A stretch of DNA of 64,000 bases from Salinimicrobium sp035607535 (GTDB taxonomy: Bacteria; Bacteroidota; Bacteroidia; Flavobacteriales; Flavobacteriaceae). Position 1 is the stretch's first letter. Every line of letters begins with the position of its first letter. Positions 16,668 to 25,990 of this stretch are shown in pieces. The notes under the pieces were generated by a model. The model was not told the DNA's origin. It searched no databases and saw nothing but the letters and a program-made list of their open reading frames with translations. Made by a program: the position numbers and the translations under genes. The stretch is taken from assembly GCF_035607535.1 (NCBI RefSeq), contig NZ_JAYDZX010000001.1, positions 372,001 to 436,000 of the forward strand. The letters run 5' to 3'.

Positions 16668-16991
16668 ATGAAACAGAAAGGAACTTTATCGCAAACCCTG
16701 AATATGCTTCGAACTGAAGAAGGTTACACTGAGGATTTTAACCTTCTGGACGACGAACTGAAATCTCCCGAAGACAGAAAAAAATTCCTCTCCCAGGATT
16801 TCGTAGTTGATGAAGTTTATAGATTTGAGGGCCCTTCAAACCCGGGTGATGAAGCCACCCTCTATGCAATTACCACATCTTCAGGCAGGAAAGGGGTTCT
16901 GGTCGACGGTTTCAACTATACCTCAGGGCAAATTTCGGAAGAACTCATGAATAAGCTCGATCTCAAAGGCAACCGCCCTATTTCAGATTAG
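16668..16991 (+). CDS. Conserved small cytoplasmic protein of unknown function
   Basis: A 107-residue soluble protein from the ATG chosen here (MKQKGTLSQTLNML); an upstream TTG at 16629 would add 13 residues of no character and overlap a small hairpin (16624-16639, ACGCTT stem). The sequence YTEDFNLLDDEL, followed by DFVVDEVYRFEGPSNPGDEATLYAI and GRKGVLVDGF, resembles a family of roughly 100-residue Bacteroidetes proteins whose role is unknown. There is no signal peptide or membrane segment. It lies 74 bases before dps on the same strand, but dps has its own promoter, so a joint role in stress is only suggested. Confidence 0.7.
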   Translation: MKQKGTLSQTLNMLRTEEGYTEDFNLLDDELKSPEDRKKFLSQDFVVDEVYRFEGPSNPGDEATLYAITTSSGRKGVLVDGFNYTSGQISEELMNKLDLKGNRPISD

Positions 16992-17002
16992 GGAACTTCT
17001 GC

Positions 17003-17033
17003 TTGGAATTACAAGCTTCATATTGTATCTTTG
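17003..17033 (+). promoter_or_regulatory. Bacteroidetes-type promoter of dps
   Basis: TTG at 17003-17005, a 20-base spacer, then TATCTTTG at 17026-17033, an exact match to the TTG-N(19-21)-TAnnTTTG pattern. Start codon of dps is 32 bases downstream. Confidence 0.7.
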
Positions 17034-17065
17034 AATACAAATCAACAAAACCATAACTAAAAACT

Positions 17066-17557
17066 ATGAGCTATTTAGGATTAGACGCCAAAGAGACGTC
17101 AAATACAGTTCAGGAGCTAAATATTCTTTTAGCCGATTATCATTTGTACTATCAAAAACTCCGCAACTATCACTGGAACGTAATTGGTAAAAATTTCTTC
17201 GACCTTCATGAAAAGTTTGAAGAACTTTATGATGACGCAAAGGTGAAGATCGATGAAATTGCAGAGCGTATTCTTACTCTCCGCTACCAACCGACCAGCA
17301 ATCTTAGCGATTATTTAAAAAAATCAAATCTGAAGGAATCGAAATCTGATCTTACAGATTCTGAAATGATCGCAAATTTATTGGATGACCATGGAACAAT
17401 TTTAAAGCAGATGCGCAAGGTAGTTGAAGTGGCAGACAAAGGAGGTGATGAAGGTACAATAGATCTTATTGGTGCTTACATAAGAGAACTGGAAAAGACC
17501 AGTTGGATGCTTGATGCCTGGAAAATGAAAACAGCAGAACAGCATAAGCCGGTGTAA
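17066..17557 (+). CDS. dps: Dps family ferritin-like DNA protection protein
   Basis: A 163-residue four-helix Dps protein. It should form a dodecamer that oxidises and stores iron with hydrogen peroxide, protecting DNA under stress or starvation. Seen: the helix LLADYHLYYQKLRNYHWNV with the ferroxidase His36, then FFDLHEKFEELYDDAKVKIDEIAERI giving His48 and the acidic ligands of the intersubunit site, and a family-like C-terminus with no long basic tail. It has its own promoter just upstream and is followed five bases later by the MscS gene, so the two are probably co-transcribed. Confidence 0.93.
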   Translation: MSYLGLDAKETSNTVQELNILLADYHLYYQKLRNYHWNVIGKNFFDLHEKFEELYDDAKVKIDEIAERILTLRYQPTSNLSDYLKKSNLKESKSDLTDSEMIANLLDDHGTILKQMRKVVEVADKGGDEGTIDLIGAYIRELEKTSWMLDAWKMKTAEQHKPV

Positions 17558-17562
17558 ATTAG

Positions 17563-18456
17563 ATGTCGGAACAATTTGATATAAAAGATTCCTTCAAAGG
17601 GATCTCAGCGAAATTAGGCGAATGGCTGGATCACATCATCCTGGGTTTGCCTAATTTCATTTTGGCGGTAATTGTATTTGTACTTTTTGTCTTTGCTGCT
17701 AAATACCTGGGAAAACTACTAGACAGGCTCCTAAGGTTCAAGGTGAGGCAAGCTTCCATCCGCGAAATTACCATCAAGATCATGAAGGTAGTTGTTATTG
17801 CGGTTGGATTTTTTGTTGCACTGGGATTATTAAAACTCAACACAGTACTAACCTCTGTACTTGCAGGTGCCGGGGTCGTAGGATTAGCTGTTGGTCTCGC
17901 ATTGCAAGGAACTTTAAATAACACATTTTCGGGGATATTATTAAGTTTTCTTCCGGAGATCCAGATTGGAGATTGGATAGAAAACAACGGTTACGCCGGA
18001 AGGGTGGTTGAAATAAACCTTAGAAGTATTGTTATAAAGGAAGCAGATAATAACTACGTAATTATCCCAAACTCTCAGGTCATAGATGCTCCCTTTAAAA
18101 ATTTCTCACGCACCTCCAGATCACGTATTATGGTGAATTGCGGGGTAGCCTATAATTCTGATTTGGAGTTGGTAAAAACCATCACCATTAATACTCTTTC
18201 TGAACTTTATCCCCAGAAAAAAGGAGAGGAAGTAGAATTTATGTATAATGAGTTCGGAGACAGCTCCATCAATTTTGTAGTTCGTTTCTGGGCAAATGTG
18301 ACTTCAAACAGAGATATTTTAATGGCAAAGAGTGCTGCTATTATAGCTATTAAGAAAGTGTATGATGAGCATGACGTCAATATTCCATTCCCAATCCGTA
18401 CTTTGGAATTCAATAACAAATTAAATATTCAGAAACCTTTTTCTGAAGGGGAATAA
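17563..18456 (+). CDS. MscS-family mechanosensitive ion channel
   Basis: A 297-residue small MscS-type channel that releases solutes on hypo-osmotic shock. Seen: three hydrophobic segments (about 25-48, 65-88, 92-115), the third being the pore helix region GAGVVGLAVGLALQGTLNNTFSG with the expected Gly/Ala packing, then the beta domain (GDWIENNGYAGRVVEINLRS, IPNSQVIDAPFKNFSR) and the alpha-beta cytoplasmic vestibule. The ATG is 5 bases after the dps stop and the gene ends 24 bases before a strong bidirectional terminator. Confidence 0.93.
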   Translation: MSEQFDIKDSFKGISAKLGEWLDHIILGLPNFILAVIVFVLFVFAAKYLGKLLDRLLRFKVRQASIREITIKIMKVVVIAVGFFVALGLLKLNTVLTSVLAGAGVVGLAVGLALQGTLNNTFSGILLSFLPEIQIGDWIENNGYAGRVVEINLRSIVIKEADNNYVIIPNSQVIDAPFKNFSRTSRSRIMVNCGVAYNSDLELVKTITINTLSELYPQKKGEEVEFMYNEFGDSSINFVVRFWANVTSNRDILMAKSAAIIAIKKVYDEHDVNIPFPIRTLEFNNKLNIQKPFSEGE

Positions 18457-18479
18457 AAAATAGGTTTCCAAAAATGGCA

Positions 18480-18522
18480 AAAAAATAACCCCTTTCGGTT
18501 TTTCCGAAAGGGGTTATTTTTT
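18480..18522. terminator. Strong bidirectional intrinsic terminator
   Basis: A 19-bp perfect stem (arms 18480-18498 and 18504-18522, core TAACCCCTTTCGG) with a 5-base T loop. A and T runs on both edges give U tracts in both directions. It separates the convergent MscS and phosphoesterase genes. Confidence 0.93.
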
Positions 18523-18533
18523 GAAATACAACT

Positions 18534-21500
18534 CTAAAAATTCATACCCAGACTAAAACTGAAGCGAGGTTTTTCTCCGCCAGTAAAGAGATTTACCTTT
18601 GCTGAAATAGCTTCGGCACCTGTGATCCAGAAGCCTCCGCCGTAACTGTCGTGCCATACATTACTGTCTTCCCCATCCAACCAAACACGACCAACATCAT
18701 ACCCTCCAAAAATGCCAATTTGAACCGGGAAAAATCGGGTCTTAAAGCTGTCAAAGCTATACCTTAGATCATTGCCCCATACAAAGGAACTTTCTCCGGC
18801 AAATCTTTCTTCCCTGAAACCTCTCAAATTTTCAGCTCCACCCGCAGTCGCGGCCTGGTAGAATTCAAACGAATCCCCAAAGTTCACCTTAGCATCTATT
18901 CTGGTATTTAAGACAAGTTTCCTGCTGCGAATTACCGATCTGTAAAAACCGAGATATGGATTAACGTAACCATAGAAGTTCTCTGTTTCTCCTGTATTGA
19001 TTTTTCCTCCACCAATGACCTGAAATCTCATTCCATTGGTAGGATTAAGTACATTGTCGTAGCTTTCATACCTAAAGGTTCCTTCCAGGCCGGCAAAATA
19101 AAGCCGCTCATAGAAGGCAGCATCTTCAGGATAATTCTCAGAAAGGAATCTATCCTCGGTTTCTTCTATTTGTACTCCCTCAAAAGAAGCGGCAAGTTTA
19201 TAAAAGCGTCCAAAAGGTGATTCTTTGACCACACCGGCCTCTCCTCCTATCCTGCTTATGCGAACCCGGTTATAATCTTTCCCAAATTCCTCTTCAAAAC
19301 TTGGGGTTTCATTTCCTAATCCGAAGAAATTATGCGTGTAGCTGGGATTTGTAAAATGGGCTCCGACAAGAAAATTCCACTCCCGGAAAGCATTTGCAAA
19401 TTCCCCCTGGTATCGAAGGTCAAAACTTTGAGTGGCAAAATAATAGCCACCTCTAAAGCGGTGCTGTGCGGTAAAAGGATTTCTTCGGAAGCCATATTTT
19501 GTAAAAGAAGTGCTTAGCCCCACCTGAAATCCATCATCAGGATTGTATCCTACGGCCGGAAGTACTGCTGTGGTGGAATATATCTTCCGGTCCTTATCAA
19601 ACACGTTCACCTCGTAATTATCTGTGAAGGTGATATCTGCACCATCATTTATTTCCACGGTGTTGGGTAGGGATTTGTAGTCATAGACCTTAATGTTTTT
19701 CCCATTTTTGATCCTGTATATATCATTATTCTGTCCGCCAATGATCCTCACCAGGATCTTACTCTTATGATCCCCAAACACCTCAAATTCATCATCATCA
19801 TCTAAACCATAAACCCACAGCTCCCTTGTGAATTTTGGATCATAGGTCCTTTCACTTACCACATCGGCTTTTTCTCCATCTTTGATCCTGTAAATACCCA
19901 CACGGGTCTCTCCTTGAGGCAGTCTTTCTATTTCCACAAGATCATCTTTATCTGTGGCTGAAATAATACCGACCTTGGCAAAATATTTATAGTACCGTTC
20001 GGTAAGATCTACCAGATTATTCCTTCTTGCCTTTAAATTTTTGATGATCCTTTCTGTAGATTCACCCACTGTTTCTGGAGGAAGATGGCTAAAAGCTTCC
20101 TGCACGACTTCATCGGTAATATTCTCCTGTAAGTACCTTGCCTGCTCCAGCCATTGTTCTCTGGTAATATTCTGAATTAGGCTTCTGTCCAGGCCGACAG
20201 CAGCAGAGTTGAACCACTCAATATCTTTGATGTCTTCATCATATACAGCAAATTGATTTGCGAATCCCGTTAGACCCCTAAGAGTATTGAAGAAAGCACC
20301 ATCAAAGTTTGAGAAAACCTGATCCCGATCCCTTGGAATGGGACGAAATAGTCTATTCCCGTCGCTGTCTTCAAATTCTGCCCATCTCCATTGATCTTCA
20401 TGCCTGTCCCAGTCTCCTATGAGCATATCAAAAATCCTTGCACGAACATATGCCTCCTCGTCCAAACTGTATTTTTCATCTCTTCTCAATCTCTCATAAA
20501 CTCCCGAAGTGCTTTCAATGTCATGATTAGGATTTCCAAAAGTATCGAGCGTCTTCCAATCTCCTTCAGGTCGTTCTACGATCATATAAAGTTCGTCACC
20601 ATATTCCCTGTTGTATGGGCCCAAAGCTTTTTGCTTCGGAACATAGAATAATTTTGGGTTGGTATGGTAAATTCCTGCTGCTTTAGATAATGTAGGTATA
20701 GCCAGGAAAGCATAAGGATGTGCCGAAGTATAGAAATCCTGTATTACATCCTCGGCAAGTGTATTCTCAAATTTAGTTTCTATAGGTGTGTCCTTGTAAG
20801 CCACTGTCTGTAAAAACTGAACGGCACTTTTCTTAAGAGCGCGCATATTATAATCCCTCCCTAAGCTATCTTTAAGCCTAAGGGAACGGGTTTGGTGACC
20901 TCCGCCTGCTCTTACGACCTTTAGCCCTCCAAAAAGGGTATCCAGAATGGCTGTTTTTGCCTCCACAGGAGTCCCGTACAACTCCCTGTACCTGTCCCCC
21001 CATACGCTTTCGTATACTTCTCCAACATCTGTTTCATCAGGTTCATAAACTGTAGCCTTTACTGTTCGGGGAAAAGTTGTTGGCAGAGTGTCTGTAAGGA
21101 ATTCAGGTTGAGCAGCAATAACTTCCTTCTGGTAGAGCAGCTTTGGTTTTTTGTTCTCACTGCCATAGTAGCTCGCCCAGGTAGAGCCATCTTCAAAAAT
21201 GTCTAAAGTCACAAACCCCTGACCCGAATAAGCAAACAATCCGTCATTTCTCAAGCCTACGTAAGATGCTTTAGAAGCAGACCCCGAGACGATCTGTTTT
21301 ATTTGATCATGTTCAATATACTGAAGGGAATGATCATGGCCCGAAACAAAGATCACATTCCCCCTCCTACTGGCTATAGTCTCAATCCTTTTTCGCATTC
21401 CCTTGTATCTTTCATTCTGAAGATCTGTACTGGTTACCCCTCCTGTAGTTCTAATAAGATTAGCCAGAGAGCCTAAAATAGGAAGTGGAAGTTTTCTTTG

Positions 21501-22256
21501 AGTTGGAAAGATGTGGTCGTTCAAGTGGAATTTACCTCCGTGAAGACCATTAGTGTAAAGTGGATGGTGAATTGCAAAGACAACTGTCTTCGTCTGATTC
21601 TTTTTTAGTTCATTATCTATTTCAAGAAACCAGGCTTCCCGGGTTTTTATTTCGGGACAGTCATCATTTATAGTTGGATGCTCATCCCAATCCTCAAGGA
21701 ACCATTGAGATTCGGCGATGATCAACTGTATGTTTTCCGATACCTCTATTGAAGTTAATCCGCATCCGGGTTTCGGCAAATAGACATTCTCCTGCTCCAG
21801 CTTTTCCTTCAGGTATTCTTCCTGCCGTTTAAGCCCGGTTATCCCCTGATTATACCAATCATGGTTACCAGGCATAAAAATGAGTTCTCCGTCGTAATTT
21901 TCAACGGCATCAATTTGAGCATCAAGCCGGTACTCGCCTATTTCCCTTTCAGGATGGTCTTTTGCTACCAGCCCTTCAGGATAAATGTTATCTCCTAAGA
22001 AAAGGGTGTAGTTCCCTATCTGTTTTACGGAATCAATATAGGTCTTAAATGCCAAAAGAGCTTCCGAAGAACCACCGGGTGGTGAATAACCTGCATCTCC
22101 TAATAAGTAGAAGGATTTCTCTATAGGTTTATCATGAGGATAGCCAAAATTTTTAGTGGGTTCATCTTTGGCGTAATAAAGTTGATTTAGATGAGGGGAA
22201 CAGCCCGAAATTACCAGAAACAGTACCAGTGTTAGAAATATGTTATTTTTTTCCAT
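18534..22256 (-). CDS. Lipoprotein: metallophosphoesterase + kinase-like region + outer-membrane barrel
   Basis: A 1240-residue exported multidomain protein. Residues 1-19 are an SPII signal with lipobox ISGC (C19). Residues 47-310 are a calcineurin-like phosphoesterase with the metal motifs GDAG (53), GDN (88), GNHD (130), HH (230-231) and GHDH (306). The middle, about 440-760, has RSLRLKDSLGRDYNMRALKK (457-476), GDELYMIVERP, IGDWDRHEDQW (613-623) and PRDRDQVFSNFDG (641-653), which recall the ATP-binding lysine, catalytic loop and metal-binding loop of atypical HipA/Fam20-like kinases. Residues about 890-1240 are an Omp85/BamA-like beta-barrel ending in aromatic F (SLGMNF). The phosphoesterase would sit at the periplasmic face or surface. 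Substrates are unknown; the kinase-like reading is my inference. Confidence 0.85.
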   Translation of the reverse strand: MEKNNIFLTLVLFLVISGCSPHLNQLYYAKDEPTKNFGYPHDKPIEKSFYLLGDAGYSPPGGSSEALLAFKTYIDSVKQIGNYTLFLGDNIYPEGLVAKDHPEREIGEYRLDAQIDAVENYDGELIFMPGNHDWYNQGITGLKRQEEYLKEKLEQENVYLPKPGCGLTSIEVSENIQLIIAESQWFLEDWDEHPTINDDCPEIKTREAWFLEIDNELKKNQTKTVVFAIHHPLYTNGLHGGKFHLNDHIFPTQRKLPLPILGSLANLIRTTGGVTSTDLQNERYKGMRKRIETIASRRGNVIFVSGHDHSLQYIEHDQIKQIVSGSASKASYVGLRNDGLFAYSGQGFVTLDIFEDGSTWASYYGSENKKPKLLYQKEVIAAQPEFLTDTLPTTFPRTVKATVYEPDETDVGEVYESVWGDRYRELYGTPVEAKTAILDTLFGGLKVVRAGGGHQTRSLRLKDSLGRDYNMRALKKSAVQFLQTVAYKDTPIETKFENTLAEDVIQDFYTSAHPYAFLAIPTLSKAAGIYHTNPKLFYVPKQKALGPYNREYGDELYMIVERPEGDWKTLDTFGNPNHDIESTSGVYERLRRDEKYSLDEEAYVRARIFDMLIGDWDRHEDQWRWAEFEDSDGNRLFRPIPRDRDQVFSNFDGAFFNTLRGLTGFANQFAVYDEDIKDIEWFNSAAVGLDRSLIQNITREQWLEQARYLQENITDEVVQEAFSHLPPETVGESTERIIKNLKARRNNLVDLTERYYKYFAKVGIISATDKDDLVEIERLPQGETRVGIYRIKDGEKADVVSERTYDPKFTRELWVYGLDDDDEFEVFGDHKSKILVRIIGGQNNDIYRIKNGKNIKVYDYKSLPNTVEINDGADITFTDNYEVNVFDKDRKIYSTTAVLPAVGYNPDDGFQVGLSTSFTKYGFRRNPFTAQHRFRGGYYFATQSFDLRYQGEFANAFREWNFLVGAHFTNPSYTHNFFGLGNETPSFEEEFGKDYNRVRISRIGGEAGVVKESPFGRFYKLAASFEGVQIEETEDRFLSENYPEDAAFYERLYFAGLEGTFRYESYDNVLNPTNGMRFQVIGGGKINTGETENFYGYVNPYLGFYRSVIRSRKLVLNTRIDAKVNFGDSFEFYQAATAGGAENLRGFREERFAGESSFVWGNDLRYSFDSFKTRFFPVQIGIFGGYDVGRVWLDGEDSNVWHDSYGGGFWITGAEAISAKVNLFTGGEKPRFSFSLGMNF

Positions 22257-22312
22257 ACAAAATTATTGGGGGGATTTTTTTGTAATTTGGTTTAAAACCT
22301 AACCGAACCTGA

Positions 22313-23503
22313 ATGACAACTCATATTGAGAAAGCTGAAAACTTTGTAAAGGATTTATTCAGTAAAAAACTGCCCAATACTTTAATTTATCATAACCTAA
22401 AGCACACTCAGAGGGTAGTTAAAAGTAGTAAAGAATTAATTGAAAAATCTCAAATTCATGTTAAACAGGAGGAGCCGATATTACTGGCTGCCTGGCTTCA
22501 TGACACAGGTTATACTCAAGCGTATTCGGGTCATGAGGAAAAAAGTGCCGAAATAGCCGAAAAGTGGTTAAAGGAACAAAATGCAGACAAGGAGCTTATC
22601 AAGGAGGTGAGTCGGCTTATAATGGCCACGAGAATGAATGCCGAACCACAGGATCTTTCAGAGAAGATCCTCAAGGATGCAGATACTTCTCACCTGGCTA
22701 AAGACTATTTTGATGAAACGAGTGAATTCTTAAGACAGGAACTTAAGCTGCATAAAATCAAGAATTACAGTCACCAGGAATGGATTCAGCAGAATATTGA
22801 ACTCTTCACTGAAAAACACGAATATTACACTCCCTATGCCCGCCAAAACTGGCGTGAACAGAAGGAAAAAAATCTTTACGATCTACTTAATAAAGAGAGA
22901 AAGGCTAAAAAGAAGTTGGCCAAAGAAGAAGCCAAGGCCAGACTAAAGGTAAAATATAAAGATAAAAGTCCTGACAGGGGAATCCAGACTTTATTTCGGG
23001 TCACCATGCGAAACCACCTGAAGTTAAGTGATATTGCAGATGCTAAGGCAAACATTCTCCTTTCTGTCAATGCTATTATTATTTCCCTTGCTATTGCAAA
23101 TTTTATCCCGGACCTTTCCAATCCTGAAAGTACCAGTACTACGATCATGATACCAACCTTTGTGCTGATGATCTTTAGTGTTGCATCTATTGTGGGGGCT
23201 ATTATGTCAACAAGACCGAATGTGACTTCAGGAGAATTTACCCGGGAACAGATCAAGAACGGCGAAGTGAACGTGCTTTTCTTCGGAAATTTTCATCGCA
23301 TGCCTTACGAACAGTTCGAGTGGGCAATGCATGAGATCCTTGAGAATCAAACCGAAGTTTATGAATCTTTAATGAAGGACCTTTATATGCTTGGAGTAGT
23401 GCTTAACCGCAAATATTACCTGTTAAGGATTACCTACACCATCTTCATGATAGGAATTATCCTCTCGGTCCTGAGTTTTATTGCTACCTACTACCTTGTT
23501 TAA
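22313..23503 (+). CDS. HD-domain phosphohydrolase fused to DUF5706 (Pycsar-effector-type) membrane domain
   Basis: A 396-residue fusion. Residues 20-180 are an HD domain: H27/H31 (YHNLKHT), H63-D64 (WLHDTGY), and D122/D124 (DADTSHL), so the metal site looks complete. A charged linker (175-225, rich in K and E) leads to DUF5706 (226-396): RNHLKLSDIADAKANILLSVNA, three membrane segments (about 247-264, 278-298, 371-395), and GNFHRMPYEQFEWAMHEI between them. DUF5706 is the PycTM effector fold of Pycsar cyclic-CMP/UMP anti-phage systems. No uridylate or cytidylate cyclase gene is nearby, so immunity is unproven. The HD domain could hydrolyse the nucleotide signal. The last 81 bases overlap the convergent GAF gene. 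Confidence 0.85.
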   Translation: MTTHIEKAENFVKDLFSKKLPNTLIYHNLKHTQRVVKSSKELIEKSQIHVKQEEPILLAAWLHDTGYTQAYSGHEEKSAEIAEKWLKEQNADKELIKEVSRLIMATRMNAEPQDLSEKILKDADTSHLAKDYFDETSEFLRQELKLHKIKNYSHQEWIQQNIELFTEKHEYYTPYARQNWREQKEKNLYDLLNKERKAKKKLAKEEAKARLKVKYKDKSPDRGIQTLFRVTMRNHLKLSDIADAKANILLSVNAIIISLAIANFIPDLSNPESTSTTIMIPTFVLMIFSVASIVGAIMSTRPNVTSGEFTREQIKNGEVNVLFFGNFHRMPYEQFEWAMHEILENQTEVYESLMKDLYMLGVVLNRKYYLLRITYTIFMIGIILSVLSFIATYYLV

Positions 23504-25870
23504 AACCTTTTCAAGGTCTTCATAGGTGAAGATTTGCTCCTCGTGCTTTTCATTCTCAAGGTGATAAAGCACTTCAATTCTTATTGCTTTTAGACCTATA
23601 ACTCCCTGCACGTCTTCCAGCTCGAGCATTTCGACTTTGGCACCCAAATATCGTTTTGACTGCAGGTATTTTATGTAACGCAGGTATTCCCTTTCATCAC
23701 TCCTGTTGGAATAAACAATGGCAATTTTTCCCTTTTTTGTGACCCTTTCTTCTGTACCCTTTATAAATGCCTTATCTATTCTTTTCTTTATAATTTCATA
23801 CCTGGCATTGTAAGTTCCATCAACATCGAACTGCTTTTCGTCCATTCTATATCTTATGGAAAGAGTAGTATTATAAACTAGGATTAGAGAAGCGGCTTCG
23901 AGCTTAAGAGGCATGTTCTCCTGGATTTGATAAAACCGGTTTTCCATCTCACACATGGTGGTCAACTGCCATAAGCGAAGATTGTAAAGATAAACCTTGT
24001 CAAATGCTTTATTCCTGTTATCTACCAGAGAAGCTCCTATGTAAATATTGTGTTCAACCCCATCGGTCTTGTACCTTTCGAAATAATGAGGATAGATCCT
24101 TTGAGCATCTACCTGTTTGCGGTCAATGTATCTTGCCATTGTTCGGTTGATCTGCTGTACTGCCTCATCATAATTCTTCCGGTGATTGTAAATTATTCCC
24201 CTTTCAGAATTTATATTTTTCTGGTAGTCTTCCACCTTCTCTTTTAATTCTGATGTCTGCTTCTGAATATGTTCCATTACAGGGTCAATTTCCCGTTGTA
24301 GCAAATTGAAGACTTTCTGCTCACTGGAGGTACTTAAACTTTCGGAAAGATCTTCTTCAAACTCTTTGATCCTGAATTTCACCTGCTCATAGATGTCTAG
24401 CTTTTCCACCTCTTCAGCCTCACAAACAATCTTCTCGATTAGCTTTAATTGATCCAGAAGATCTCTTTGAATAGCTTCGTTTCTGGCTTCAGAAGATGCG
24501 ACGATATCAATTTCTCCATACAACGGATAAACATCTTCAAAGGTGATATCTTTAAAAGATGCAAGACCATCCTCATCCAGGTCCCGGATAAATTTTCTTG
24601 CCTCTTTTTCGAAGATCCAGAGGACGCTTGGGTGAATGGAAGTACACTCACTCTGAATCACAGCTTTTACCCGGTTCTCAAATTCTGCCTTGCTTCTTTC
24701 AACGGCCGTAACAATGTATGGCAGGATATCTTCAAGCTTGGTGGCATTGATACTGTTTAACTCATTCTTTTTAAACGACACCAATTCGAGTATTCCTAAC
24801 AGCACATTATTTTTTGCAATAGGCGCTAAAATGGCACTTTTGACTCCTTCTTTTTGCAATGACTTCGCCAGGAGATTTTCTGAAGATTTTTTAATGAAAT
24901 TATCTACGTTTGGGATGCTGAAATATTGGTGATCATTCACCAGTTTTTGAAAAGCTTCTTCACTTAAAGCTCCATGACAGTTGGTTCCCTTTTTATTCGT
25001 GAGCAGAAAACTTGGCGACCGATTTCCCATCATGCGTTCAAAGGAGGATTCCTGCTCATTATACATTGTAAAGCCTACCCGAAGATTGGATATCCTGTAG
25101 ATTGACTTGAAGATCTCTTCAAATTTTTCAATTTCTTCCTTACCCGAAGTGTTGCGCTGAAGCAAAGTTGTTTTAAGATCAGAGATTGCATCATCTACAG
25201 TGACATCGGTAAGGGTAATTATGGTAAAACCTTTAAAGATCCAGCTTTGGGGTGGGAATTTCTTCTTCCAAAGCTCAATATCCTCAATATTCTGAATCAA
25301 CTCATCTACATCCTCATTTGTTATTTCTTTGGCATTTTCACCAGGCTCTAATTCCATAAAATCTGAATTGAGATCTATTCTATAGTGCCTCAAAATATTG
25401 TTCTCATCAGGAATGTCGTAGTATAATGGTCTGGAAAAATCGATATCATATCCGTAGTGTTTGTTCAGTATAAGAATACACGCATAAATATAATCAAGGT
25501 CGGCATTGAGATTTCTCATACTTAGAGAAAAATCCTTACCTGCTCCTTCCAGAATGCTGCGGAATTTTTGAGTAGAATTAAATATAATATTATGAAAAGG
25601 AATTGAGATCGCCTTTATCTGAATATTGGAAAGGATCTCAGGAAAAAGGTCCTTCATAAGGATCCTTATTGGATCCTTGAGCTTTTTAAGATCATCAAAA
25701 TTCTCAATCCCCTTCTCCAATACCGGAAAGGTGGAAATATATTCCAGCATTTTTTCCAGATATTCACTGGAGATCTCACTGGTTTCTTTTTCCAACTGTT
25801 GGCGGTATTGTTCAATGATCTTATGGAAACTTATCTTAATTTCTAATGGGAACTCCTTTTGATTCTTCAT
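23423..25870 (-). CDS. GAF-domain protein, 815 residues
   Basis: A large soluble cytoplasmic protein with no signal peptide. The middle (about 250-410) resembles a GAF sensor domain: RISNLRVGFTMYNEQESSFERMMG, then SILAPIAKNNVLLGILELVSFKKNEL. The N-terminal 240 residues are helical with no recognised domain. Residues about 500-600 are strongly charged and probably coiled coil (LKEKVEDYQKNINSERG). The C-terminal region (YIDRKQVDAQRIYPHYFERYKTDGVEH onward) is conserved in character but unassigned. There is no visible output domain such as kinase, cyclase or HTH. The last 27 codons are antisense to the final membrane helix of the HD-DUF5706 gene, so the ends of the two messages are complementary. 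Confidence 0.75.
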   Translation of the reverse strand: MKNQKEFPLEIKISFHKIIEQYRQQLEKETSEISSEYLEKMLEYISTFPVLEKGIENFDDLKKLKDPIRILMKDLFPEILSNIQIKAISIPFHNIIFNSTQKFRSILEGAGKDFSLSMRNLNADLDYIYACILILNKHYGYDIDFSRPLYYDIPDENNILRHYRIDLNSDFMELEPGENAKEITNEDVDELIQNIEDIELWKKKFPPQSWIFKGFTIITLTDVTVDDAISDLKTTLLQRNTSGKEEIEKFEEIFKSIYRISNLRVGFTMYNEQESSFERMMGNRSPSFLLTNKKGTNCHGALSEEAFQKLVNDHQYFSIPNVDNFIKKSSENLLAKSLQKEGVKSAILAPIAKNNVLLGILELVSFKKNELNSINATKLEDILPYIVTAVERSKAEFENRVKAVIQSECTSIHPSVLWIFEKEARKFIRDLDEDGLASFKDITFEDVYPLYGEIDIVASSEARNEAIQRDLLDQLKLIEKIVCEAEEVEKLDIYEQVKFRIKEFEEDLSESLSTSSEQKVFNLLQREIDPVMEHIQKQTSELKEKVEDYQKNINSERGIIYNHRKNYDEAVQQINRTMARYIDRKQVDAQRIYPHYFERYKTDGVEHNIYIGASLVDNRNKAFDKVYLYNLRLWQLTTMCEMENRFYQIQENMPLKLEAASLILVYNTTLSIRYRMDEKQFDVDGTYNARYEIIKKRIDKAFIKGTEERVTKKGKIAIVYSNRSDEREYLRYIKYLQSKRYLGAKVEMLELEDVQGVIGLKAIRIEVLYHLENEKHEEQIFTYEDLEKVLNKVVGSNKTQDREDNSYHEDGVGNP

Positions 25871-25967
25871 ATTTTAAAATTAAAAGAATTTGATGCCGCT
25901 GGTTGAGAGCTTCCTTCATATTAACAATTATTTATCTAATTGAACTTCTTCTCTCCCCTATCTTCCT

Positions 25968-25975
25968 TATTTTTG
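25968..25975 (+). promoter_or_regulatory. Candidate -7 box of the TlpA-like gene
   Basis: TATTTTTG matches TAnnTTTG, 15 bases before the ATG. The nearest TTG (25940-25942) is 25 bases away, longer than usual, so the promoter is only tentative. Confidence 0.35.
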
Positions 25976-25990
25976 TCCAAAATATAAACT

